64,000 bases of DNA from Romboutsia timonensis (GTDB taxonomy: Bacteria > Bacillota > Clostridia > Peptostreptococcales > Peptostreptococcaceae). Numbering within the stretch: position 1 is the first letter of the stretch; each line of letters starts with the position of its first letter. Below are positions 34,050 through 42,127 of the stretch, one piece after another. Where the stretch lies: NCBI RefSeq assembly GCF_900106845.1, contig NZ_LT629849.1, positions 196,148-260,147 of the forward strand. The letters run 5' to 3'. The notes below the pieces were generated by a model. It was given only the letters and a program-made list of their open reading frames with translations, ran no database searches and had not been told where the DNA came from. A program made the position numbers and the translations under genes.

Positions 34050-34105
34050 CAAATAGGTAGCGAGTGTTATATCGTTAATGAAATTAATGAAGCAAATTTT
34101 TAATT
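34050..34105. repeat. Worn fragment of the second module of the dispersed repeat
   Basis: GGTAGCGAGTGTTATATCGT followed after ~20 nt by AAGCAAATTTTTAATTCG resembles the end of the second module (GTAGCGAGTGTCATATCGTT ... AGCGAATTTTTGATT at 41975-42025). Confidence 0.5.
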
Positions 34106-34120
34106 CGAATGGAGGTAATT

Positions 34121-34609
34121 ATGAAAAGGACTGATTACATATCTTGGGATGATTATTTTATGGGTATTTCACTATTATCAGGAATGAGAAGTAAGGATCC
34201 ATCTACTCAGGTTGGAGCATGCATAGTTGATAAAGATAACAGAATCGTATCTATTGGATACAATGGGTTTTTAAATGGTTGTAGTGATGAAGATTTTCCT
34301 TGGTCAAGAGAAGGAGAATTTTTAGAAACTAAATATCCATATGTAGTACATGCTGAACAAAATGCAATATTAAATGCCAGAGGAAAGTCTTTAGAGGGTT
34401 GTAGGATTTATGTAAATTTATTCCCTTGCCATGATTGTGCAAGAAATATTATTCAATCTGGAATAAAGACAGTATACTATTTAGAAGATAAATATGCAGA
34501 TACAGATTCTATAAAAGCATCTAAATACATGTTTGAAAAGGCAAAAGTGGAATTAATACAATTAACACCTCAAGTTGACAAAATAGAGATAAACTTTAAT
34601 AAAAAATAG
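34121..34609 (+). CDS. Deoxycytidylate (dCMP) deaminase
   Basis: Converts dCMP to dUMP for thymidylate synthesis; ComEB/dCMP deaminase family of 162 residues. The zinc motifs are HAEQNAILNA (HAE) and FPCHDCARNI (PCxxC). The N-terminal WDDYFMGISLLSGMRSKDPS motif and GYNGFLNGC, which lies in the substrate/nucleotide loop, are typical. I start at ATG 34121 with GGAGGT upstream rather than the in-frame ATG at 34109 that overlaps it. It complements the dut gene at 41.3 kb in dTTP supply. Confidence 0.92.
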   Translation: MKRTDYISWDDYFMGISLLSGMRSKDPSTQVGACIVDKDNRIVSIGYNGFLNGCSDEDFPWSREGEFLETKYPYVVHAEQNAILNARGKSLEGCRIYVNLFPCHDCARNIIQSGIKTVYYLEDKYADTDSIKASKYMFEKAKVELIQLTPQVDKIEINFNKK

Positions 34610-34620
34610 AAAGTAATTAT

Positions 34621-34668
34621 AAAATAGCCTATATACTAAATTAACAAAAAGTATACAGGCTATTTTTA
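34621..34668. terminator. Shared terminator between convergent genes
   Basis: AAAATAGCCTATATAC and GTATACAGGCTATTTT pair, with A-rich and T-rich flanks, so it can act in both directions for the deaminase gene and the convergent AraC-type gene. Confidence 0.85.
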
Positions 34669-35394
34669 TTCTTCTAAAGAAATAGAAGCTCTATATTTAG
34701 ATGGACTCATATTTGTATATTTTTTAAACACCATACTATAATAATTTTGATTATTAAAACCAACAGTTATTGCAATATCGAGTAGGTTTAAATCAGTATC
34801 TATTAAAAGCTTTTTACTTTTTTCAACTTTGAAGTGATTTAAAAAATATGAAAATGTATTTCCAGTATATTTTTTAAATAAGCTACAAAAATAACTCTTA
34901 TTGATATCTAAGTAATTACATAATGAGTCAATTGTTATATCTTGACTATAATTTTCATGAACATATTCTATAGCCTTTCTTATGTAAGGATTAAATAATT
35001 TATTATTCATATTCTTATCAAATTTATCATCAGCTATATTCAAAATGAGCTTAGACATATAATTAGAACACTCTAAAGAACGATAAGGTATATTATGTGA
35101 AGTATTACCAACAGGTTTATTTGATATAGGTCCTAATACAAAGAAGCCTTTGTTTTTATTAAACTTAGAAATACTTACAACCTTATAATAAATGTCTATA
35201 TTGCTGTCTAAATTGATATCTAAATGACTACCTGAATGATTTATTAAATCTTTTATTTGTTCTAGTGGAAATATTTCTTCAAAATAATCATTGTATCCAA
35301 TTTTATATATATCATCAAACTCACTTGAAATAGCCTTTACAGGCATATTGCAACATTCATAAAAATCTTTGAGTACTGAAATTATAAAATTCAT
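34666..35394 (-). CDS. AraC-family transcriptional regulator
   Basis: The 242-residue protein starts at the ATG complementary to 35394, six nt after GGGAG; an in-frame TTG 12 nt earlier overlaps that site. The N-terminal ~130 residues are a sensor-like domain without a recognised family. The C-terminal 100 residues hold the two AraC helix-turn-helix motifs (DITIDSLCNYLDINKSYFCS and LNLLDIAITVGFNNQNYYS, closing FKKYTNMSPSKYR). It is divergent from the NEAT-domain surface protein gene and is a candidate regulator of it. Confidence 0.88.
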   Translation of the reverse strand: MNFIISVLKDFYECCNMPVKAISSEFDDIYKIGYNDYFEEIFPLEQIKDLINHSGSHLDINLDSNIDIYYKVVSISKFNKNKGFFVLGPISNKPVGNTSHNIPYRSLECSNYMSKLILNIADDKFDKNMNNKLFNPYIRKAIEYVHENYSQDITIDSLCNYLDINKSYFCSLFKKYTGNTFSYFLNHFKVEKSKKLLIDTDLNLLDIAITVGFNNQNYYSMVFKKYTNMSPSKYRASISLEE

Positions 35395-35497
35395 AAAAAC
35401 TCCCAAAAATTATTCTAAAAATAAATTTAAGCAAAAAAAATTTAAAAAATGCAAATATACTTAAAACTTTTATGTATAAAAAATATATAATTAACTC

Positions 35498-35516
35498 GTT
35501 AATGAAAATCAATATC
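35498..35516. promoter_or_regulatory. Fur-box-like site upstream of the NEAT protein gene
   Basis: GTTAATGAAAATCAATATC matches the 19-bp Fur consensus GATAATGATAATCATTATC at 16 positions. A weaker site (12 of 19) lies at 35559-35577, close to the start codon. Both fit iron-repressed expression. Confidence 0.65.
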
Positions 35517-35601
35517 ATATAATAAATAATATAAAGTATAAAATTTGAAAAGTCAATGATAGATGAAAATTATTATTAATTGATAAAATGGAGGAGAAAA
35601 A

Positions 35602-37335
35602 ATGGCTTTAAGAAAAAAAGGTTTAAAAGTGGCGGTTAAAACTATGGCAATAATATCAGTTATAACATCAGGGGGATTAAATAATATTTATGCAGACGGT
35701 AGTATAGATAAAAATGTTATAGTAATAGAAAGAACATTAGAAGATAAGGTGTATTCAGTAGCAAATAAAATAGAATATGTAAAAGATGGAGAAATAATAA
35801 CATCTGGTCATGGATACCAATCTTTAAGAGATGCATTATCAGAAAATACATTAATAGAAGTTAAAAATGGAAAAATATACATAACTCTTGAATTTACAGA
35901 TTCTCAATACAGTCTTATAGATAATATAAGAATAGCAGTAGATGGGAAAACAACTAATTTTGAAAAATCAAGTAATAGAAAGTATACAGTTGAATTAGCA
36001 AGTTTAGATTCAAATATACAATTAAGTTATAATGTTAATATACCAATACCTAATATGCCACCACATGATTTTACTGTAAATGTAAAGTTAGCAGAGACAC
36101 CAGAGCTTGAAACAAAAAATAATGCACCAGTAATAAATGTAACAGATTCATCAATATATGTAGGAGATGAATTTGATGTTTTAAGTGGAGCGACAAGTGG
36201 AGTAGCTACAGATAAGGAAGATGGAGATTTAACATCAAAAATAGAAGTTGTTGGTAATGTAGATACAACTAAGGCTGGAAAGTATACAGTTACATATAAA
36301 GTTACAGATTCACAAGGGTCTACTACAACTAAAACTATAACAGTAACAGTTTTAGAAAAAGAAGCAGTAAGTGGAGATAAATTAGAAGATGGTAAATATA
36401 AAATAAAGAATACAACTACTTACTCAGGAAATAGTTCAATGGGATCAAGTATGGTAAGAAATTCTTTAAAAGAAACATCTTACATAGAAGTAAAAGATGG
36501 AAAGATGTATGCAACATTAGAATTTGCATCAGATTTATACAAGACTATGGAAAATATTAAGATATCTGTTGATGGAGCAAATGTAGCTATAACAGAAGAT
36601 AAAAATAATGCTAAGGTTACATTTGAAGTTAACTCAGTGGACTCAAAGATAGGTGTATCATCATATATAACAGCTATGGGAATGAATATAAACTATACTG
36701 TTGGATTAGAAACGTCAACTATTGAAAAAATATCATCTTCTTCAACAGAAGGAACAACAAGTGGAACAACAAATGGTACAACATCAGGAAGTTCATTATC
36801 AACAAGTGGAAGTACATCATCTTCAGATACTACAACAGAAAGTACAGTTAAAAAAGGAAAACTATATACTATAAAAAATACAGTAAATCATGAAAGTCAA
36901 ACTGGGAAAGATATGGCTAGAAAATACTTAAATTCTACATCTAAAGTTGAGGAAATAGATGGACAAAAATATGTAACATTAACATTTACAGGATCAGAAT
37001 TTATGAAAAATCATGTTATATATGTAAATGGAAGCAAAGTATCTCATAAGGTAACAGCTAAATCAGGAGATAGCATAAGCTTAAGATTTAAGGTATCTAG
37101 TTTAAGTGATACAATAAAAGTTGGAATGTATGTAGTACCAATGTCTAGAAATATAGAATTTACAGTTAAATTATTAGAAGATACGTTAACATTTGTAAAA
37201 GATTATGAAGTATCAAGTGATGGAACATCAACTCTTCCACAAACTGGATCAGCGATAGACGGAACAATGGCTATGGGTGTAGGAACTTCATTAATGGCAT
37301 TAGGTACATTATTAAATAGAAGAAAAAGAAAGTAA
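35602..37335 (+). CDS. LPQTG-anchored surface protein with three NEAT-like domains
   Basis: NEAT domains bind haem or haemoproteins on Gram-positive surfaces. The 577-residue protein has a signal peptide (about 1-31, cleavage near IYA). A NEAT-like domain (about 48-165) opens DKVYSVANKIEYVKDG. An Ig-like/DUF5011 domain follows (about 172-250). A second NEAT-like domain (about 258-371) and an S/T/G-rich linker (372-412) precede a third (about 418-535). A sorting signal ends it: LPQTG at 545-549, a hydrophobic stretch, then RRKRK. The canonical haem-ligand YxxxY near the end of each NEAT domain is not evident. GGAGG precedes ATG. Wall attachment would need a sortase; the SrtB gene at 22.3 kb is the only one here. 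Confidence 0.85.
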   Translation: MALRKKGLKVAVKTMAIISVITSGGLNNIYADGSIDKNVIVIERTLEDKVYSVANKIEYVKDGEIITSGHGYQSLRDALSENTLIEVKNGKIYITLEFTDSQYSLIDNIRIAVDGKTTNFEKSSNRKYTVELASLDSNIQLSYNVNIPIPNMPPHDFTVNVKLAETPELETKNNAPVINVTDSSIYVGDEFDVLSGATSGVATDKEDGDLTSKIEVVGNVDTTKAGKYTVTYKVTDSQGSTTTKTITVTVLEKEAVSGDKLEDGKYKIKNTTTYSGNSSMGSSMVRNSLKETSYIEVKDGKMYATLEFASDLYKTMENIKISVDGANVAITEDKNNAKVTFEVNSVDSKIGVSSYITAMGMNINYTVGLETSTIEKISSSSTEGTTSGTTNGTTSGSSLSTSGSTSSSDTTTESTVKKGKLYTIKNTVNHESQTGKDMARKYLNSTSKVEEIDGQKYVTLTFTGSEFMKNHVIYVNGSKVSHKVTAKSGDSISLRFKVSSLSDTIKVGMYVVPMSRNIEFTVKLLEDTLTFVKDYEVSSDGTSTLPQTGSAIDGTMAMGVGTSLMALGTLLNRRKRK

Positions 37336-37337
37336 GT

Positions 37338-37376
37338 AAAAATAGCGCTAGGGGGTATACTCCTAGTGCTTTTGTG
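37338..37376 (+). terminator. Terminator after the NEAT protein gene
   Basis: AGCGCTAGG and CCTAGTGCT pair around a short loop, followed by TTTTG. Confidence 0.75.
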
Positions 37377-37463
37377 TATTAGGAAACATAAATTATACAA
37401 ATATATTTATAAACTCTAAATATAGAATAAGAACAAGATTATAAAAAACTGTAGAATATATAT

Positions 37464-37482
37464 GAAGTTGAAAATCAATATC
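37464..37482. promoter_or_regulatory. Fur-box-like site upstream of the DUF4405 gene
   Basis: GAAGTTGAAAATCAATATC matches the Fur consensus at 14 of 19 positions. The core TGAAAATCAATATC is identical over 14 bases to the site upstream of the NEAT gene. Confidence 0.6.
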
Positions 37483-37507
37483 GATAAAAATCATAAAGGA
37501 TGGTATT

Positions 37508-38272
37508 ATGAATAAAAAGAATATTATAAAATTTATACTAGATATAGCTATGGCTGTATTATTCATAACTTTTTTTAATAAAAACTTGATAAGTTTTAAA
37601 TTTCATATAATAGGTGGGTATGTATTTGCAGCATTTATATTAGTGCATATGATTTTAAACAAAAAATGGATAATAAATATAAGTAAGAGATTATTTGATA
37701 AAAAATTAAAATTAAGAGTAAAAATATCATATATACTAAGTTTATTCTTATTTATAAGTATTTTTTCAATAATAGCAAGTGGGGTACTTATGATGAAAGC
37801 AACAACTTATGATAGAGTAATGTTTTGGAAGATGCTTCATTTTGGAGCTTCATACCTATCAATAGCTTTAATCGGTATGCATATAGGGCTTTATTGGAAT
37901 TTTATAATGAATATGTTTAAAAAAATATTTAAGATAAAAGAAAGTAATAGTATATCTAAGATTTTAGTAAATTCTGTTGTTATAATAGTACTAATATTGG
38001 GTATATATACTACATATAGAACAGAATACTTTACAAAGGTTACAAATACATTAACATATGTTGCTCAACATATAAAACCACAAGATATAGAAGCTCCAGA
38101 AGGAAATGGATACGAAAAAGAACATCTTACATTTACAGATTTATCAATAACATATGGATCAATAATATCTATATTTGCAATATCTACTTATTATAGTGAT
38201 GTTGCAATAAAAGAGTATAATAAATCAAAGTTAACAAAAAAAGATAATAAAAAAATAGTAGAAGAAGCATAG
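37508..38272 (+). CDS. DUF4405-type membrane cytochrome-like protein
   Basis: The 254-residue protein has about five membrane segments (near 8-28, 33-51, 72-96, 108-133, 150-170). Histidines sit inside helices 2 and 4 (H33, H47, H111, H125), a bis-histidine haem-b arrangement. The pattern fits DUF4405, a cytochrome-like family often tied to flavin-based extracellular electron transfer or ferric reduction. A basic C-terminal tail ends it. It lies ~170 nt after the NEAT gene with its own Fur-like box, suggesting a role in surface iron/haem reduction, which is inference. No flavin partner gene is in the window. Confidence 0.7.
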   Translation: MNKKNIIKFILDIAMAVLFITFFNKNLISFKFHIIGGYVFAAFILVHMILNKKWIINISKRLFDKKLKLRVKISYILSLFLFISIFSIIASGVLMMKATTYDRVMFWKMLHFGASYLSIALIGMHIGLYWNFIMNMFKKIFKIKESNSISKILVNSVVIIVLILGIYTTYRTEYFTKVTNTLTYVAQHIKPQDIEAPEGNGYEKEHLTFTDLSITYGSIISIFAISTYYSDVAIKEYNKSKLTKKDNKKIVEEA

Positions 38273-38273
38273 A

Positions 38274-38314
38274 TAAAAATGTAGGTATGAATTAATTCAT
38301 ATCTACATTTTTAT
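38274..38314 (+). terminator. Terminator after the DUF4405 gene
   Basis: AAAATGTAGGTATGAATT and AATTCATATCTACATTTT form a long near-perfect stem followed by a T-rich run. Confidence 0.82.
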
Positions 38315-38468
38315 TTGAAAACAATAATATCTAAATTTAAATAAAAACTCTATTATACTTACTAATTTATAAAAATGAAATAGATTTTTATAAATTAAAA
38401 TATAAAAAATATTGTCAAAAGTATTGACAAAAAAATAAAATTTTAGCGTTTAAAAAATGCTTGATAGT

Positions 38469-38515
38469 CCACTATATATAGTATACAATAACTGATGTGA
38501 TACTACATATGGTGC
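38469..38515. promoter_or_regulatory. Pair of NrdR-box-like sites upstream of nrdD
   Basis: CCACTATATATAGTAT (38469-38484) and ATACTACATATGGTGC (38500-38515) both resemble the NrdR consensus ACACWATATATWGTGT. Their cores are 31 bp apart, about three helical turns, the usual NrdR pair spacing. They lie ~140 nt before nrdD. NrdR represses ribonucleotide reductase genes when dATP is high. Confidence 0.65.
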
Positions 38516-38653
38516 TTAAGGATTGAAAAAATGATTCACATATAGTAAGAAAAGTCAATAGGATTTTGTGAAATAAAAGTAAGATTTTGTTAAAAATATT
38601 ATTTTTATTTTACAAAATTTTAGGGATAATAAAGTGTTAAAAGGAGTATTTTT

Positions 38654-40783
38654 ATGGTCAAGAACTTAAATATAATAAAAAGAGATGGAAGTATTGTTAA
38701 ATTTAATAAATGTAAAATAGAGGATGCAATACTTAAAGCTATGAAATATGGAAGCGGAATATATGAAGAAGAAATAGCTAAAAAAATAGCAGATGAAATA
38801 GAAATAAGTTGTTTTGAAAAAGAAAATTCTCCAACTGTATATCAAGTTGAGAACATGGTATACAACAAATTAATAGAATATAAGCATGAGTTAACAGCAA
38901 AAGCTTATGAAGGATACAGAGCAGTACAATCATTTAAAAGAGAAGTAAATACTACGGATGACAGTATAATAGGTCTTTTAAATAAAACTAATGAAGAAGT
39001 AATAAATGAAAATTCTAATAAGAATGGTATATTAGCCTCAACACAAAGAGACTTGATAGCAGGTGAAGTGTCTAAAGATATATCGAGAAGAAAGATAATA
39101 CCAGCTCATATAGTTCATGCTCACGATGAGGGTGTACTTCATTATCACGATATGGATTATGCAATGCAATCAATTCACAATTGTATGCTTATAAACTTAG
39201 AAGATATGCTTCAAAATGGAACGGTAATAAATAATAAATTAGTTGAGTCACCAAAGTCATTTAGTACAGCTTGTACTATAGTTACTCAAATAATAGCTCA
39301 AATAGCTAGTGGTCAATATGGTGGAAATACTATAACAATTAGACATATAGCACCATTTTTAAGAGTTTCTTATAATAAGTATTTCAATAAATATAAAGAA
39401 AAGTATTCTGAAGAAATGGCACATGAACTGGCAGAAGATAGAATGTTAGAAGAATTAAAGTCTGGTATACAGACTATAAGATATCAATTATCAACTCTTC
39501 ATACAAGTAATGGTCAATCACCATTTTCTACTATATATTTAGAAATTGAAGAAGGTCATGAATATGAAAGAGAAATGGCTTTAATATGTGAAGAAATGAT
39601 AAATCAAAGATTAGAAGGAATGAAAAATCACAAAGGTCAACAAATAGGAGAAGAATTCCCTAAACTTGTATATCTGTTAGATGAGCATAACTGCTTAGAA
39701 GGTGGTAAGTATGATTATATTACAAAGCTAGCAGCTAAGTGTAATACAAAAAGATTAGTTCCTGATTACCAAAGTGCTAAAATAATGAGAAGGAATTATG
39801 AAGGAAGTACTTTCCCACCAATGGGTTGTAGAAGTCATCTTTCTCCATGGAAGGATGAAAATGGTAATCATAAATGGTATGGTAGATTTAATCAAGGAGT
39901 TATTAGTCTTAACTTAGTTCAAGTAGCTTTAACTGCTAATAAAGATATGGACAAGTTCTGGGAAATTTTAGATGAAAGATTAGAACTTTGTAAAGAAGCC
40001 TTAATGGTTAGACATAACCTATTATTAGGAACAACATCAGATGTATCTCCAATACATTGGCAACATGGAGGAATAGCAAGACTTAAAAAAGGTGAAAAAA
40101 TAGATTCATTATTAAAAGATGGATATTCAACTCTTTCATTAGGATATGTAGGGGTATATGAAATGACTCAAGCAATGCTTGGAGTATCTCATACAACTAA
40201 AGAAGGAGAAGAGTTTGCTCTAAAAGTAATGCATCACTTAAATAATACATGTCAAAAATGGAAAAAAGAAACAGGTCTTGGATTTGGATTATATGGTACT
40301 CCGGGAGAAAGTTTAACTTCAAGATTCTGTAGAATAGATAAACAAAAGTTTGGAGAAATAAAAAATGTAACAGATAGAATGTATTATACAAATTCATATC
40401 ATGTTCACGTAACAGAGGAAATAGATGCATTCTCTAAATTACAATTTGAGTCTCAATTCCATGATATAAGTTTAGGTGGATGTATAAGTTATGTTGAAGT
40501 ACCAGATATGAGTAAAAACTTAACTGCAGTAGAACAAATAATAAATTATATTTACCATAATATACAGTATGCTGAAATAAACACTAAGCCAGATGTATGT
40601 TTTAAGTGTGGATATGAAGGTGAAATATTATTAGACAATGACTTAGAGTGGTATTGTCCAAATTGTGGTAACAGAGAAAAAGAAGAAATGCAAGTTATGA
40701 GAAGAACTTGTGGATATATAGGATCTAATATGTGGGGTAAAGGCCGTACGCAAGAAATTGGACAAAGAGTTCTACATTTATAA
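38654..40783 (+). CDS. nrdD: Anaerobic ribonucleoside-triphosphate reductase NrdD
   Basis: This class III glycyl-radical enzyme reduces NTPs to dNTPs under anaerobiosis. The 709-residue protein has an N-terminal ATP-cone (IIKRDGSIVKFNKCKIEDAI), catalytic-core motifs (THTSNGQ-type region SNGQSPFSTIYLEI; GCRSHLSPW), and a zinc site of four cysteines (CFKCGYEG, CPNCGN). The C-terminal glycyl-radical motif reads RTCGYIGSNMWGKGRTQE. AAGGAG precedes ATG. It runs into nrdG 16 nt later. Confidence 0.96.
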   Translation: MVKNLNIIKRDGSIVKFNKCKIEDAILKAMKYGSGIYEEEIAKKIADEIEISCFEKENSPTVYQVENMVYNKLIEYKHELTAKAYEGYRAVQSFKREVNTTDDSIIGLLNKTNEEVINENSNKNGILASTQRDLIAGEVSKDISRRKIIPAHIVHAHDEGVLHYHDMDYAMQSIHNCMLINLEDMLQNGTVINNKLVESPKSFSTACTIVTQIIAQIASGQYGGNTITIRHIAPFLRVSYNKYFNKYKEKYSEEMAHELAEDRMLEELKSGIQTIRYQLSTLHTSNGQSPFSTIYLEIEEGHEYEREMALICEEMINQRLEGMKNHKGQQIGEEFPKLVYLLDEHNCLEGGKYDYITKLAAKCNTKRLVPDYQSAKIMRRNYEGSTFPPMGCRSHLSPWKDENGNHKWYGRFNQGVISLNLVQVALTANKDMDKFWEILDERLELCKEALMVRHNLLLGTTSDVSPIHWQHGGIARLKKGEKIDSLLKDGYSTLSLGYVGVYEMTQAMLGVSHTTKEGEEFALKVMHHLNNTCQKWKKETGLGFGLYGTPGESLTSRFCRIDKQKFGEIKNVTDRMYYTNSYHVHVTEEIDAFSKLQFESQFHDISLGGCISYVEVPDMSKNLTAVEQIINYIYHNIQYAEINTKPDVCFKCGYEGEILLDNDLEWYCPNCGNREKEEMQVMRRTCGYIGSNMWGKGRTQEIGQRVLHL

Positions 40784-40799
40784 GATTGGAAGTGATTAT

Positions 40800-41303
40800 A
40801 TGAGGTTTTCTAAGATAAAAGATAATGATATAGCAAATGGTGTTGGTATAACAATGTCACTATGGACACAAGGTTGTCCACATCATTGTAAAGGATGTTT
40901 TAATGTTGAAACATGGGATTTTAACGGTGGAAAAGAATTTACAAATAGTGATTTAAAGTACATCTTAGATAATATGAATAAAAACAACATAAAAAGAAAC
41001 TTAGCTATATTAGGAGGAGAGCCTCTTTGCCCTCAAAATGTTAAAGGTGTTATAGAACTTTGTAAACAATTTAAGAAAGTTTACCCAGAAAAAATGATAT
41101 ACTTATGGACTGGATATGTAGTTGAGGATTTTGATTATACTCAAATGGAGATATTCAAGTATGTAGATGTACTAGTGGATGGAAAATTTGAAGAGGATAA
41201 GAAAAATTTATCTATTATGTTGAGAGGTTCTTCTAATCAAAGGGTTATAGATGTAAATAAGTCGTTAAATAACCATGATATAGTAATGTATGAGGTGGGA
41301 TAA
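40800..41303 (+). CDS. nrdG: Anaerobic ribonucleotide reductase activating protein NrdG
   Basis: NrdG is the radical SAM activase that generates the glycyl radical on NrdD. The 167-residue product starts at ATG 40800, after GGAAGTGA. The cluster motif is CPHHCKGC (CxxxCxxC), and AILGGEPL is the SAM-binding GGEP motif. It overlaps the region upstream of dut by a few bases, giving a dNTP supply operon nrdD-nrdG-dut. Confidence 0.95.
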   Translation: MRFSKIKDNDIANGVGITMSLWTQGCPHHCKGCFNVETWDFNGGKEFTNSDLKYILDNMNKNNIKRNLAILGGEPLCPQNVKGVIELCKQFKKVYPEKMIYLWTGYVVEDFDYTQMEIFKYVDVLVDGKFEEDKKNLSIMLRGSSNQRVIDVNKSLNNHDIVMYEVG

Positions 41304-41316
41304 AGGAGAAATTGAT

Positions 41317-41781
41317 ATGATAATGAACGTGAAAAAAATAAATAAAGATGCTGTAATACCAATGTTTGCTCATCCAACAGATAGTGGATTTGACTTATTC
41401 ACATGTGAAGATATAACTGTATTAGGCGGAAAAAAAGGAATAGCTAAAACAGGATTAATATTTGAAATACCACAAGGGTGGGGTATACAAATAAAAAATA
41501 AGTCTGGAATAACTGTAAAGGGTGTTCCAACAACTTCGGGAGCTAATGCGGATATAACAGTATTTGAAGGTACTGTTGATATGGATTATAGAGGTGAACT
41601 TGGTATAATGTTTAAAAATGAAGAAGACTTCGAAATAACTATACCAAAACACACTAAATTAGCTCAAGGAGTTTTAAGAAGAGTTTATAACTGTACTTTT
41701 GTAGAAGTTAATGAAGTAAATGATACTGTTAGAGGCGAAGGTGGATTTGGTTCTACAGGGACAACTATTAATACAAAGTAA
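41317..41781 (+). CDS. dut: dUTPase (deoxyuridine triphosphatase)
   Basis: Hydrolyses dUTP to dUMP and pyrophosphate, preventing uracil incorporation. The 154-residue trimeric-type dUTPase begins at ATG 41317 with AAGGAG upstream; the in-frame ATG at 41290 lies inside nrdG. Family motifs in order are HPTDSGFDLF, KNKSGIT, FEGTVDMDYRGELGI, and C-terminal GEGGFGSTGT (nucleotide-closing arm). It is slightly diverged from the E. coli form. It fits with the dCMP deaminase at 34.1 kb. Confidence 0.93.
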   Translation: MIMNVKKINKDAVIPMFAHPTDSGFDLFTCEDITVLGGKKGIAKTGLIFEIPQGWGIQIKNKSGITVKGVPTTSGANADITVFEGTVDMDYRGELGIMFKNEEDFEITIPKHTKLAQGVLRRVYNCTFVEVNEVNDTVRGEGGFGSTGTTINTK

Positions 41782-41799
41782 TCAGATTTTGCTATACAT

Positions 41800-41838
41800 A
41801 AAAGAGGCTATCTCATAATATGGGATTGTCTCTTTTTT
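41800..41838 (+). terminator. Terminator of the nrdD-nrdG-dut operon
   Basis: AAAAGAGGCTATCTCA and TGGGATTGTCTCTTTT pair with few mismatches, followed by T. The dispersed repeat starts in its T-tract. Confidence 0.78.
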
Positions 41839-42025
41839 ACGTACAAGGAAATTATGATATGAAATTTTTTTGGATAACTTATAAATATAAATAATATCAA
41901 TAACTTCAGAAACGTAAAAAATAATATTTTGAAATGCTTCGCCCACGCAGTGGCTCAAGCAACGGATGTGACCGAAGCGGTAGCGAGTGTCATATCGTTG
42001 GCGATATGAGCGTAGCGAATTTTTG
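41831..42025. repeat. Dispersed two-module repeat, copy 2
   Basis: Nearly identical to the copy at 23812-24035 over ~190 bp. Module 1 runs TTTTTTACGTACAAGG to AGAAACGTAAAAAA; module 2 runs TTCGCCCACGCAGTGG to AGCGTAGCGAATTTTTG. In module 2 GCGGTAGCGAGTGTCATATC is followed by GTTGGCGATATGA, so it can fold into a hairpin. No ORF is seen. Confidence 0.78.
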
Positions 42026-42127
42026 ATTAGGTAATATAAATTATAGCTTAATAAAAAATAGATATTTTGGTAATATAGATAAAGACTAAAATGTTAAATT
42101 TTAATAAAAATACAAGGATGGTAATAG

